This document shows positions 35,201 to 44,576 of a DNA stretch of 64,000 nt, piece after piece. This stretch comes from Geobacter sp. (GTDB taxonomy: Bacteria; Desulfobacterota; Desulfuromonadia; Geobacterales; Geobacteraceae). The stretch is from assembly GCA_016177775.1 (NCBI GenBank), contig JACOUQ010000022.1, positions 62,001 through 126,000 on the forward strand, read 5' to 3'. A model generated the notes under the pieces. That model did not search any database and had not been told where the DNA came from. It saw only the letters and a program-made list of their open reading frames with translations. The translations under genes and the position numbers were made by a program. Position 1 is the stretch's first letter; the number at the start of each line of letters is the position of its first letter.

Positions 35201-36016
35201 ATGGGTTTAAAGCATTTAAAGGCGATTCTGTTTGCATTTTTTATCTTCCTCCCTCAGGTGGTTTCCGCCGTCGGCTGGCAGTGGATGACGCCGCAGCGGG
35301 CCTATAACCTCGTCAAGGAAGGGAGCGGGTTGTGGCTTGTGGATGTGCGGAGCGAGGCGGCTTTCGAGGAGGGGCACATCGAGGGGGCGGTGCATATTCC
35401 GGCCGGCGTCCTCGCCACCAGGCGTCTCCCCAAGGGGAAGATATTCGTTCTTGTGGATGACGGCCTGGGGCTGCGGAAGGGGCGGGAGGCTGCGGATTTT
35501 CTCCTGAAGAACGGCCAGGAAAAGATCTACCTCCTTGACGGAGGGATGGCAGCTTGGCAGGGGGAGGGTTATCCGATGGCTGGGAAAAGCGTGGGGCGGG
35601 CCTTCGGAAGCGTCATGCCCGATGAGCTCAAGTGGGCGCAGGAGAACCGCATCCCTCTGAAGATATTCGACCTGAGGGACGCTGACGAAAGGAAGCAGGG
35701 AGAAGTCCCGCAGGCATTGGCGTTGGAAGGGGCCGCCCTGCCGGAAAGGCTGCAGAAGGCGAAAGGGTTGCTGACGCCGCAAAAGAAGGGACTGGCCGGC
35801 AAGCTGGACAAGCCCGCGACAATCGTTCTCGTTTTCCCGACTGGGGTCGATCCCCGGCCGCTCCTTGAACAATCGTTCAGGGATATTCCCGGAGACGTGA
35901 GATATCTGGAAGGTGGCTACGCGGCGTGGGGAGCAAGGCCGGAGAAGAGAATTTCCACCACCCAGGGGGGATGTCCCACCTGTCCCGGCGCGGTGGTTGG
36001 AGGAGGACCGAAATGA
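35201..36016 (+). CDS. secreted tandem rhodanese-like protein lacking active-site cysteines
   Basis: 271-residue exported protein. GGAAAAGG before ATG 35201 and the signal peptide LFAFFIFLPQVVSA support the start. Two rhodanese-like domains are present: the first (about 27-130) with DVRSEAAFEEGHIEGAVHIP and YLLDGGMAAWQGEGYPM; the second (about 140-255) with FDLRDADERKQGEVPQA and YLEGGYAAWG. The catalytic loops read VLVDDGLGLRKG and VLVFPTGVDPRP, so the usual Cys is absent from both. Sulfurtransferase activity is unlikely. A C-terminal GGCPTCPG provides a CxxC pair. The stop overlaps the next gene's start (ATGA), so the two are probably co-translated. Confidence 0.85.
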   Translation: MGLKHLKAILFAFFIFLPQVVSAVGWQWMTPQRAYNLVKEGSGLWLVDVRSEAAFEEGHIEGAVHIPAGVLATRRLPKGKIFVLVDDGLGLRKGREAADFLLKNGQEKIYLLDGGMAAWQGEGYPMAGKSVGRAFGSVMPDELKWAQENRIPLKIFDLRDADERKQGEVPQALALEGAALPERLQKAKGLLTPQKKGLAGKLDKPATIVLVFPTGVDPRPLLEQSFRDIPGDVRYLEGGYAAWGARPEKRISTTQGGCPTCPGAVVGGGPK

Positions 36017-36963
36017 GAAAATGGCTCTTTGTGTTCCTGATTTTATTTGCCGTCGCCGGAAATGCCCTTGCGGTTCCCGAAACCGTCAGCGTGCGGGTCA
36101 CCGACGTGACGACCTCGTCCTTTGCCGTGGTCTGGATGACGGATGTGGCGGCTGCCCCGAACGTGGAGGTGTACGCTGACTCCGCCATGACGGACCGGCT
36201 GGCGGATGCAATCACGGTAACCCCGATGCCGGACGCCCCCCAAGGGGTGGCGGCTGCAGCCCGCAGCCGGGGGATCATGAAGATACGCGTGACCGGGCTC
36301 GCCCCGAACACCAGGTACTATGTCCGCACTGTCACGGTTGACCCGGCCGATCCGGCGAGCATCGGTTACTCGGGGCTCCAGGAGGTCACCACCGCTTCCT
36401 CGGTCGTTCCTTATCAACGCATAGAGGACGGCACCCTTCAGGGGTTTGCCAACGACCTGCTGACGATGAAAGTCTACATCCAGCCGGCTGACAAGGATGC
36501 GGTGCCGGGGGAAGGGGACCTGGTCATTCTGGAGACCCCCGCATCCTCCCATCCCGTGAGTGCCTTCGTGGGGGCGGGGACAGTCGCGCCCGAAGGGGTG
36601 CTCGACCTGAACAACCTGTTCGGTCTGGATATGGCGAGCCTTGACATCCTTGGGGGAGAGAAGGCGGTGCTCAGCGTGTACCGTGGGGGGACCCTTTCGA
36701 CCCTTCTCCACTACCGGCGGCTTCAGGCAGACGCCGGGACGGTGGCGGCAGGGGAGCCCGCGAAGGGGTTTTTTGCCGACTTCAACCTGGACGCCAAGGT
36801 GGACGATCAGGATTTCGCCGAATTCCGGAAACAGTATCGGACCATTCCTGACGATGCCGCGTACAACCCGGATTATGATTTTGTCGCTGACCCGGCCGGA
36901 AAGATCGATGCGCAGGATTTCGCGCGGTTTGCGAGGGAGTATGGGCGGAGTCAGGTTGAATAA
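36013..36963 (+). CDS. secreted FN3 protein with C-terminal dockerin-like EF-hand pair
   Basis: 316-residue exported protein starting at ATG 36013, overlapping the previous stop by four bases, after GGAGGACC. Signal peptide WLFVFLILFAVAGNALA. An FN3-type domain covers about 24-130 (TGLAPNTRYYVRTVTV), followed by a beta-rich region. The last 60 residues carry two calcium-loop repeats, DFNLDAKVDDQDF and DFVADPAGKIDAQDF, spaced as in type I dockerins. Dockerins bind cohesins, and the next secreted gene (37229) begins with a cohesin-like domain. Binding between the two is inferred. Confidence 0.85.
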   Translation: MRKWLFVFLILFAVAGNALAVPETVSVRVTDVTTSSFAVVWMTDVAAAPNVEVYADSAMTDRLADAITVTPMPDAPQGVAAAARSRGIMKIRVTGLAPNTRYYVRTVTVDPADPASIGYSGLQEVTTASSVVPYQRIEDGTLQGFANDLLTMKVYIQPADKDAVPGEGDLVILETPASSHPVSAFVGAGTVAPEGVLDLNNLFGLDMASLDILGGEKAVLSVYRGGTLSTLLHYRRLQADAGTVAAGEPAKGFFADFNLDAKVDDQDFAEFRKQYRTIPDDAAYNPDYDFVADPAGKIDAQDFARFAREYGRSQVE

Positions 36964-36973
36964 GGCAATGCCG

Positions 36974-37184
36974 GTTTCTCTCGCAAAGCCGCAAAGGACG
37001 CAAAGAAAAACAAAATCTGCAAGCTGGTCTTGTCACACAAAGACACAAAGACACAAAGGCACAAGAAACCCCAAAATCTTTTGTCTAAATCGTTTTTCTT
37101 TGAGTCTTTGTGTCTTCGTGTGACCCGGTTTCTAAGGTTTTAAAGGTTTTAACCTTTGCGTCCTTTGCGGCTTTGCGAGAGACA
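36974..37184. repeat. nested palindrome of CGCAAAG (outer) and CACAAAG (inner) arms
   Basis: TCTCGCAAAGCCGCAAAGGA (36978) pairs with TCCTTTGCGGCTTTGCGAGA (near 37162), a perfect 20-base match extended by further matching bases. The inner arms are TCACACAAAGACACAAAGAC (37033) and GTCTTTGTGTCTTCGTGTGA (near 37104). It fills the gap between the dockerin-like and cohesin-like genes and is the best-preserved member of the family. Confidence 0.9.
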
Positions 37185-37228
37185 GATTTGTTGACCTTGA
37201 ATATGATGAAATTAGATCGGAGGGGCGG

Positions 37229-40200
37229 ATGGGCAGGATAAAGATCGCTCTGGTAGGCTTTTTTGCTGTTTTGCTTGTAACTGCTTTCACATGCGGCTCT
37301 GCTCTGGCCATCGGCATTAAGGTGGTGCCGTCGAGCCAGCGGGTGCTGCCAGGCGAGGAATTCTTCTTCGACGTCGTTGCCGAAGGGATTCCGGCGGAGG
37401 GGCTGGGGGGCGTGCAGTTCCGGCTCAACGTGGTCGTTCCAGGCGGCAGCGTTACCGGGGTGAACGACCTTCCCCAGGCAGGGGCGGGGGAGGTGGCAGT
37501 CGCATCTCCGCTCCTCGTCTCGCTGCCAACTGCGACCCGCTCCGGGATCGGCGATTTCTTCTGGAACGGCCGGGGCGGAAACGGCATCCTGGTCATGGAC
37601 AACGAGCCGCTCGTCAACGGCTCTGGCCTGTATACCTTCGCTCATACCAACGGCTCCACGCCTCCTTCCGGCAGCGGCTCCGTGGCCCGCTTCATGGTCC
37701 GGGTCGGTTCCGGCGTGAACTCGAAGCAGATCGACATAAACCTCAGCGACGTCATGCTCCTCGACGGCGGCCCTTTCTATCCCCTCGATTACAATAACGG
37801 CGCAACCGTGCAGATCGGCTGTTTCACCAGGATGCCGGACCTGACGGGACTTTCCCTTGCCGAGGCAACCGCGCGCCTTGCCCAGTCCCAACTCGTTCTC
37901 GGCTCAACATACGAAATCGACAACCCCGGCGGCACCCGCTCCCTCAATGTGGTCCTGGAGCAGTCTGCCCTGGCTGGGAGCGAACTCCTGTGCGAAGCAG
38001 CGGTGAACCTGGCGGTCAATAATCCGCCAAATGAGGTGACCGGCGGATTGGCTTCTGACAAGCCTGGGGACGACAGCGGCGCGGTGCTCCTGACATGGAC
38101 CCCCTCGGCGTCATCGGACACTGCTGGTTACCGCGTTTACCTCGGTAGTTCCCTCCTCATCGATATCCCGAATCCCGTTGCAAACGGCACCGAGATCGGT
38201 GGGCTTGCAACCGGTGTGCCCTCGCAGCTCAAGGTGACCGTTTACGACAGTCATGGCAACGAGAGCCAGGGAACAACCATTGCCGCTACCCCCCTCGACG
38301 ACGTGGCGCCGGTCGTCACCATCGGCGGCGTGACGGAAGGGGCCTACTACAGAAACGATGTGACGCCGCAAGTGACCGCATCTGACACAAATCTGGCCGA
38401 AACGGCCATCACCCTCAACGGCAATCCCTATTCGCCTGCGCCCATAACGGCCGACGGGGCCTATACCCTGACGGCAACAGGCGTGGACCGCTTCGGCAAC
38501 CAGGCGACGCAGACCGTTCACTTCACCATGGACAAGACCCCGCCGGTGATAACCATTGCCGGCGTGGCTGACGGCGGCGCCTATAATACCGATATCACAC
38601 CCGTGATAAGCGTCGCCGATACGAACCTCAAGGGGAGCTCTGTTCTCCTCAACGGCCAGCCCTATGTCCTGGGCAGCCCCGTGATGCCCGAAGGGAGCTA
38701 TTCCCTGTCTGTCGGGGCGGAAGACCTGGCCGGCAATTCCGCCAGCCAGACTGTCACCTTCATCATCGACAAGACCTCGCCCGTGAGTTCCGCGATTGCC
38801 GTATCGCCCAAGTATGCGAATGGCGGCGTCCTCTTCGTGAGCGGGCAGACGCCGGTAACGGCCAGCGCCCAGGACACCGGGGTCGCACCCTCCGGTGTGG
38901 CCGGCATGGAATATCGGCTGGACGACGCCCAGGGATGGAGCGCCTACGGTGCCCCGGTCGCTTTCGCCGGCCTGCCCGACGGGGTCCATGCGCTCAATTA
39001 CCGGGCCTTTGACCGGGCGACCAACGTGGAAACCTTCCAAACTTTCACCGCCACGGTCGATAACACCCCGCCAACAAGCGTGCTCACCGTGGGCGACCCC
39101 AAATTCACCTCCCCCGCCGGGGAGAACTTCGCCACCAGGGATTCCCTCTTCACCGTCACCGCCACCGACAGCCTCTCCGGCGTGGCGGCAACACAGCTCA
39201 AGCTGGGCAGCGGCTCCTGGGACGCCTTTGCCTCATTCACGCTTGCCGGTGAAGGGGCGCACACCTTCCAGTACAGGAGCCAGGATAACCTGACGAATGA
39301 AGAGACGGCCAAGGCGTACACCGTGACCATCGACAACACTCCGCCGGTGACGGGAATCAGCGCCGGCGCCCCGCAGTACACGGCCCAAGATGGGACCCTC
39401 TACGTCAGCGGTGCCACTCCTGTCACGCTGACAGCCACGGACAACGCCTCCGGCGTGGCCCGGACCGAGTTCAAGGTGGACGGCGGGGCATGGATGTCCT
39501 ATGCACCGTTTACAGTTGCCGCCGAAGGCGAGCACGTGATTGCTTACCGGAGCATCGACAACGTCGGCAATATCGAGCCGGAGAAGAGCATCACCATCAC
39601 CGTCGACAATACTCCGCCGGTTTCCGCCATCACCACAGGGACGCCGCAACATGAGGCGGGCGGGAAGCTCTACGTCACTGGCGCCACCAACTTCACCATC
39701 TCAGCCAGCGATAATCTCTCCGACGTGGTGAAGAGCGAGTACCGGATCGACGGAGGAACATGGATTTCCTACGCTCCGTTCACCATTTCCGGTGAAGGTG
39801 CCCATGCCATCGAATTCCGAAGCCAGGACAACGTGGGGAACCTGGAGGAGGCGAAATCTCTGGCGGTAGTCGTTGACAACACTCCGCCAGTTACCGCCAT
39901 AACCCCCGGCACGCCCAGATACGAGGCAGTCGGAAAACTTCACGTCACTTCGGGGACATCGTTCACCCTCTCTGCCACGGACAACCTTTCCGGTACTGCA
40001 ACGACCGAATACCGGATCGACAACGGTCCCTGGACACCCTATGCGTCTTTTGTCATTTCCGGCGAAGGGAGCCATGCCATCGGCTACCGGAGTATCGACA
40101 ATCTTGGGAACCTAGAAGTGGAGAAGGTCCTGATCATCACCGTCGACAACACTCCGCCAGAATCAGCCATTACCGTCGGTTCTCCCCAGCACTTCGCCAA

Positions 40201-41926
40201 CGGCGATCTTTACATCAGCGGCGGGACCTATCTAGCCATCTCGGCCACCGACAGCGCCAGCGGCGTCAAGACAAGCGAGTACAGCCTCGACGAGGGAGCT
40301 TTCGCAGGTTACGGCGCTCCATTCAACCTCGCCGTACTGTCGGACGGGAGCCATACCATCAATTACCGCTCCACCGACAATGTGGGGAATGTGGAAATAG
40401 ATAAGAAGCTGACTGTCGTCCTCGACAAGACCCCACCCCAGACAACAATCACCGCCTCGGATCCCCTTGTGCAAGGGGTGGTCAATACGGTTTCGCCGGT
40501 GACTGGCTTCATCCTGAGCGCCGCTGACGAGCTCTCGGGCGTTAAGACTGTCTGGTATCGTATCGACGGCGGCCAATGGCAACTTTACACAGGAAGTTTC
40601 ACCCTGGCGGGGATGACGACCGGGGCTCACACCATTTCCTTCAATGCGGAGGATAATGTCGGAAATGCGGAGCAGGAGCAGACGATCACGGTCAGGCTGA
40701 TAGTCATGGAGATTGCCAAGGAGGTGTCCCTTGACCCGGTGGTGCTGGTGGGTGCCTGGACAGACAGTCTCAACACGGTCAGGAACCAGGGCGCCATCGA
40801 TTCCCTGAGCGCAATCCTCTCATCTCTCGGAGTAAATTACACTGTTGCCGGAAACGGCGATGCCTTCAAGCGCTCCCTCAGATCGGGACGGTACAACACT
40901 TATATCCTGGTGGATTACCGGGATGAAAAGGTGGGTGATGAGATACGCGAGGCGGTCAACTACGGCGACAGCCTGATCTTCATCAAGTCGCTTCCCAGCG
41001 CGGACCCGGCCCTTGATGAAGCATTCGGCGTGAAGTTCACCGGCAGGACCACCAGCGATAACCTGATGGTTACCCTCAAGGAAAGCCCGGTGAGCGGCGG
41101 CGCAACCATCCAGAGCAGCGGCAAGTCCGTGGTTGGCAACATCGTGGCGAATACGGCCTACCTGTTCGGCTACGTGAATGACAAGCGCGGCCAGTACCCG
41201 TCCGTCGTGTTCAACGAATACGGGAGCGGCAAGGTGCTGCTCTACACATTCGATCTTCTGAACAGTGCCGACAGGGATAAGGTGGAGGACCTCATAGCCA
41301 ATTCCATAAACCTCCTGAAACAGGAGCAGCACAGGGTCCATGCTCTCGACAGCGTACCCGTGAGCATCACGATTGCCAACTCCGCCGAACCCCTGGGACT
41401 CAGGGTAACGGAGACAATTCCCTCCGAAACAACGGCCGACACGGTCATGCCAGCTGGGGCGCTGGCAGGCAACACCATTACATGGGAGCAATACCTGGCT
41501 GCCCTGGAAAGGGCCAAATTCGGGTACTATCTGAATCTCCCCGATGCAAAAGGTAACTACACGGCCACTTCAGAGGTCAGGTATGCAAACTACGGCAACT
41601 ACCTACTCTACGGAACAGCGAATATTACGTTGAGTGTGATTGATGACTTGTCTGGCCTGCTGCAAAAGATCATTTCCGAACTAAACGGCATCTCCACCTC
41701 GAACTCGAACGACTTGGTAATTCTGACGGACGCTTTCGGCCTGCTTTCTCAGGTTAATGTGAATCCGCCGGATGCGCGGACGGCAGAGAAGAACGTCGAG
41801 ACCGTAACGAAGGTAGCCTGGCTGATAAGAGGGCTGTCGGTCGATTCGACGGAAATCCGCCTGAATCTCGACGAGTTGCTGAAGGTACTGGAGAAGAAAT
41901 GGTATCTGATGGGGGGTCAGGATTGA
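37229..41926 (+). CDS. secreted cohesin-like / PASTA / OmpL47-repeat surface protein
   Basis: 1565-residue exported protein. GGAGGGG precedes ATG 37229; the signal peptide ends near 27 (TAFTCGSALA). Residues 28-185 resemble a cohesin fold (VLPGEEFFFDVVAEG, VQFRLNVVVPGG). A PASTA-like domain follows (MPDLTGLSLAEATARL, about 200-265), then an FN3 domain, two Ig-like units, and seven repeats of about 95 residues of the OmpL47 type (DNTPPVTAITPGTPRYEA...SATDNLSG...EYRIDGG, about 515-1150). Residues 1172-1375 look like a glutamine-amidotransferase-like alpha/beta domain (VVLVGAWTDSLNTVR, GSGKVLLYTFDLL). The tail is helical. Probably a long surface scaffold that could hold dockerin-bearing partners. 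Confidence 0.85.
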   Translation: MGRIKIALVGFFAVLLVTAFTCGSALAIGIKVVPSSQRVLPGEEFFFDVVAEGIPAEGLGGVQFRLNVVVPGGSVTGVNDLPQAGAGEVAVASPLLVSLPTATRSGIGDFFWNGRGGNGILVMDNEPLVNGSGLYTFAHTNGSTPPSGSGSVARFMVRVGSGVNSKQIDINLSDVMLLDGGPFYPLDYNNGATVQIGCFTRMPDLTGLSLAEATARLAQSQLVLGSTYEIDNPGGTRSLNVVLEQSALAGSELLCEAAVNLAVNNPPNEVTGGLASDKPGDDSGAVLLTWTPSASSDTAGYRVYLGSSLLIDIPNPVANGTEIGGLATGVPSQLKVTVYDSHGNESQGTTIAATPLDDVAPVVTIGGVTEGAYYRNDVTPQVTASDTNLAETAITLNGNPYSPAPITADGAYTLTATGVDRFGNQATQTVHFTMDKTPPVITIAGVADGGAYNTDITPVISVADTNLKGSSVLLNGQPYVLGSPVMPEGSYSLSVGAEDLAGNSASQTVTFIIDKTSPVSSAIAVSPKYANGGVLFVSGQTPVTASAQDTGVAPSGVAGMEYRLDDAQGWSAYGAPVAFAGLPDGVHALNYRAFDRATNVETFQTFTATVDNTPPTSVLTVGDPKFTSPAGENFATRDSLFTVTATDSLSGVAATQLKLGSGSWDAFASFTLAGEGAHTFQYRSQDNLTNEETAKAYTVTIDNTPPVTGISAGAPQYTAQDGTLYVSGATPVTLTATDNASGVARTEFKVDGGAWMSYAPFTVAAEGEHVIAYRSIDNVGNIEPEKSITITVDNTPPVSAITTGTPQHEAGGKLYVTGATNFTISASDNLSDVVKSEYRIDGGTWISYAPFTISGEGAHAIEFRSQDNVGNLEEAKSLAVVVDNTPPVTAITPGTPRYEAVGKLHVTSGTSFTLSATDNLSGTATTEYRIDNGPWTPYASFVISGEGSHAIGYRSIDNLGNLEVEKVLIITVDNTPPESAITVGSPQHFANGDLYISGGTYLAISATDSASGVKTSEYSLDEGAFAGYGAPFNLAVLSDGSHTINYRSTDNVGNVEIDKKLTVVLDKTPPQTTITASDPLVQGVVNTVSPVTGFILSAADELSGVKTVWYRIDGGQWQLYTGSFTLAGMTTGAHTISFNAEDNVGNAEQEQTITVRLIVMEIAKEVSLDPVVLVGAWTDSLNTVRNQGAIDSLSAILSSLGVNYTVAGNGDAFKRSLRSGRYNTYILVDYRDEKVGDEIREAVNYGDSLIFIKSLPSADPALDEAFGVKFTGRTTSDNLMVTLKESPVSGGATIQSSGKSVVGNIVANTAYLFGYVNDKRGQYPSVVFNEYGSGKVLLYTFDLLNSADRDKVEDLIANSINLLKQEQHRVHALDSVPVSITIANSAEPLGLRVTETIPSETTADTVMPAGALAGNTITWEQYLAALERAKFGYYLNLPDAKGNYTATSEVRYANYGNYLLYGTANITLSVIDDLSGLLQKIISELNGISTSNSNDLVILTDAFGLLSQVNVNPPDARTAEKNVETVTKVAWLIRGLSVDSTEIRLNLDELLKVLEKKWYLMGGQD

Positions 41927-41928
41927 GG

Positions 41929-41956
41929 GTGGGACTACCTCTTTGTGTAGTCCCAC
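41929..41956. terminator. hairpin after the cohesin-like gene
   Basis: GTGGGACTAC and GTAGTCCCAC form a perfect ten-pair stem around an eight-base loop, three bases after the stop codon. There is no T run, so it may act as an RNA-stabilising hairpin rather than an intrinsic terminator. Confidence 0.55.
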
Positions 41957-42152
41957 GCCGTAACCAATGCAGAATGGAATGCGGGTTCAAATTTCACTTG
42001 CGAAAACTTTCGCAAAACTTTCGCATTTGGGTGCGAAAATCGGCATATTTTGACGAACAATTGCGAACCAGGAACGGAAAGGATGATTAAGATAATTAGC
42101 TGAATTTACTGGCTAACTGTGTAATACTTCGCTGTCCCTTCGGGAGTGAGTT

Positions 42153-42180
42153 GCGGATTCGAATCCCGTTTCCCGCTCCA
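42153..42180 (+). repeat. candidate right attachment site (partial tRNA-Gly copy)
   Basis: TTCGAATCCCGTTTCCCGCT and the following CCA repeat the tRNA-Gly 3' end (3074-3096) exactly for 23 bases. The T-stem position just before it is A instead of G. Nothing upstream folds as the rest of a tRNA, so it is a 3' remnant rather than a gene. The 190 bases before it hold no gene. Confidence 0.7.
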
Positions 42181-42188
42181 AAGAATTC

Positions 42189-42226
42189 AAAAAGCCCCTG
42201 ACGTCATGAGATGTCAGGGGCTTTTT
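42189..42226. terminator. strong, probably bidirectional intrinsic terminator
   Basis: AAAAAGCCCCTGAC and GTCAGGGGCTTTTT are perfect complements. A/T runs on both sides allow termination in both directions, including for the minus-strand gene that ends at 42250. Confidence 0.88.
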
Positions 42227-42249
42227 ATTTCAAAGGCCAGCAACTGTTT

Positions 42250-44271
42250 CTAAATCCTGCGAAGCGCCGGGACCTTCTCGATTGCTTTTGTTCGCTTTTT
42301 CGGATCTGACGGAAGGGAGACCTGATCGAGCATGAAGCCGATGGATTCGAAATAGTAGGTTGCGTCTTTCAGTATCTTTGAATATGACTCAGGGTCCTGC
42401 GGCTGCTGTTGCGGCACGTACACCAGAATCTTCTCCTCTTTCAGGAGATGCCAGACAAGGTAGACCTCCGGTGCTTCGGTGCTTCCAACGGCGCAGACGT
42501 AGGCATTGCACTTCTGGGGGTAGTGGCCGCCGGGATTGAATTCTACGGCATTTATAGACTGGTAGATATCCCGAACTTCTTCCGGGTCTCCGTATTCGAC
42601 GAAATCCTTATCAACTGCGGGGAGGAAATTCGTGAGAGGGCCCAGCAGGGAGGTGGCAAGGGAGAGCCCTTCGGCTCCGGCCTCCTTCATGAATGCAAAC
42701 GGGTCCAGCTCTTCGCTGGTCTCTGTTCCAGCAGCGGCAGCTTCCGGTGCTGGCTGTTGCAAAATCTTTTCAGGTTGCGGTATTTCTTCAATTCCGGCTT
42801 CCTCGGGTGCAAGTCCCGGTGGCGGTGTCGTGACAGAAGGCTGCTCGACCGCCGCCGCTGGATGGGGGGCTTCGGTTGGCGGCGCTTCTTCGGGGGGAGC
42901 AGCCTGGCGTTCGGAGAGGAGTGCTTCGTATTCACATCGGAGCTCCGCCAATTCTTGCTCCGACGCCTGCCTTGCTTCCATCGCCCGGTCGAAGGCTGCC
43001 TTTGCCTCCCGGAATTTTCCGGCGACTGCGGCCGCAAATGCGTCCTTTTCAGCTCCAAGACGCATCAATTCTTCCTTGAGGGAGGCAATTTCCGCTGCTG
43101 AGCCATCCAGCAACTCCCTGTTTTCTGTTTCCTTCTCCGAAAGCCTGACTCTGACCTTGGCCAACTGTTCTTCCAGTTCGGTTTCGCGCGCCTCGTGAGT
43201 TTTGCCGAGCTCAGCCATTTCATTCCTGAGAGCTTCAAGTTCGTCCTCAAGGTTTTTCTTTTCCTCGATGGCCTGTAACATCTCGTTCCGCAGTGACTCT
43301 ATATCCCCGGCGGTTGATGCAGCGACACTCTCCTGCTTTGCTGCAATCTGCTCCAGCTCTGTTGTTATTTGGGCCAGTTCCTCCTCTCTGCTTGATTTTT
43401 CACCCCTGAGACGGTCAAGCTCTGCACTGAGGGATGCGCGTTCCTGGGCGAAATCAGTCTCGATTGTTAATATCTTGCCGCGCAGTAGCGCGGTTTCAGC
43501 CTTCAGGCTGGAAAGCTCGTCGGTTTTTGCTTCACTTTCCTTTGCCGGGGGAGTAGGGGGCTGCTCGGAGAGGTGCCGTATCTTTTCCTCAAGGTCCTTT
43601 TTTTCGACAAGAGCCTCTTCCAGCGCGCTTTTGAGTCTTTCAATTTCGTCGGAATCAACAGGGGAAGGTGCTGCGATGCTTTCCGGAACCGGCAGAATGA
43701 CCAGCTCTTTCTCCGGTTCATGAGGGGCTTCTTCTCTTCCCCGGCCGGGCAGGGAGGCCCTCAGGATTTTCTCCGCCGCTGCGGTTTCGTGTAGGGGAAT
43801 GCCGATATCAACGGCGATCTCGGCAGGGGGCTCGCTTTCGATAACTTTTGGGCCCTTTTTGGTGATCCCCCTGATGGGAGGCGCCTTTGGTGCTGGAGGG
43901 TGCATTACGCGGATATCGCGGATGATCACCTGTCGCATGGCGGCGCTGAATTTCAGATTGATCGGCTCCATGGAGAATCCCATGATCGATAGGAAGGAAA
44001 GGGCATCTTCCTTCAGCAGGTCATATTCGGAGAGGTCTGCTGGCTTCTCGCGGGGGATATAGACGAGGATGTCCCTGGATACGATGTCGAGGAGAGCGAT
44101 ATAGATGTGGAAGCCTTTGCCGTCCTTTGCCGAGCAGAAGAAGGCTTCGCATTTGTGGATATATTCGATGCCGGCGGGGATGATCGCGAATTTGGAACGA
44201 TAAACTTCATGTACGTCCGGTTCCCGGATGTCGATGAAGCTGATTGACGGATCGTGTTTGAATTGCGCCAT
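42250..44271 (-). CDS. coiled-coil protein with a duplicated N- and C-terminal domain
   Basis: 673-residue protein. On the minus strand GGAG lies nine bases before ATG 44271; a longer frame to 44448 lacks a ribosome site. The N-terminal (about 1-115) and C-terminal (about 555-673) domains are clearly related: IHKCEAFFCSA / PQKCNAYVCAV, DILVYIPREKPADLSEYDLL / KILVYVPQQQPQDPESYSKI, FLSIMGFSMEPINL / YFESIGFMLDQVSL. Between them lie a Pro-rich linker, a long coiled coil (about 200-450) and a Pro/Glu/Ala-rich linker. There is no signal peptide. I recognise no named function. The shape suggests a cytoplasmic scaffold with two matching binding heads. Confidence 0.8.
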   Translation of the reverse strand: MAQFKHDPSISFIDIREPDVHEVYRSKFAIIPAGIEYIHKCEAFFCSAKDGKGFHIYIALLDIVSRDILVYIPREKPADLSEYDLLKEDALSFLSIMGFSMEPINLKFSAAMRQVIIRDIRVMHPPAPKAPPIRGITKKGPKVIESEPPAEIAVDIGIPLHETAAAEKILRASLPGRGREEAPHEPEKELVILPVPESIAAPSPVDSDEIERLKSALEEALVEKKDLEEKIRHLSEQPPTPPAKESEAKTDELSSLKAETALLRGKILTIETDFAQERASLSAELDRLRGEKSSREEELAQITTELEQIAAKQESVAASTAGDIESLRNEMLQAIEEKKNLEDELEALRNEMAELGKTHEARETELEEQLAKVRVRLSEKETENRELLDGSAAEIASLKEELMRLGAEKDAFAAAVAGKFREAKAAFDRAMEARQASEQELAELRCEYEALLSERQAAPPEEAPPTEAPHPAAAVEQPSVTTPPPGLAPEEAGIEEIPQPEKILQQPAPEAAAAGTETSEELDPFAFMKEAGAEGLSLATSLLGPLTNFLPAVDKDFVEYGDPEEVRDIYQSINAVEFNPGGHYPQKCNAYVCAVGSTEAPEVYLVWHLLKEEKILVYVPQQQPQDPESYSKILKDATYYFESIGFMLDQVSLPSDPKKRTKAIEKVPALRRI

Positions 44272-44576
44272 GAACAGGAATCTCCAAAGATAAAGCCGGA
44301 TGCCGAATATTATACCTGATATTTCGGCACCTGGCTGTCTTCGTGAGACCCTGTAGGCTATCCGCCCCGCCATCGCTGACGGTTTAGTCTTATCGCTTAT
44401 CAGACGAAACGCTATGTTCGATTTCAGGAATATTGCACCAGCCGGCATCGAATGTCAATATGCGGATGGAGCGTATACGGGGAAGGAAAGGGTTGCCAGT
44501 TCCTGATTTCCCTTTACATGGGCGGGATATTTTTATATTCTTCTTCGGTTACACCAAATGAAGACAGTTGAGAGTT

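Noticed and set aside
42121-42180. second complete tRNA-Gly gene
   Set aside because: Only the T-arm 3' half and acceptor 3' strand are present; no D arm or anticodon arm can be formed upstream.
3100-42180. integrase or recombinase gene for the tRNA-bounded island
   Set aside because: I looked for tyrosine and serine recombinase motifs on both strands of the supported genes and found none; the only recombination enzymes seen are RAYTs and the intron maturase.
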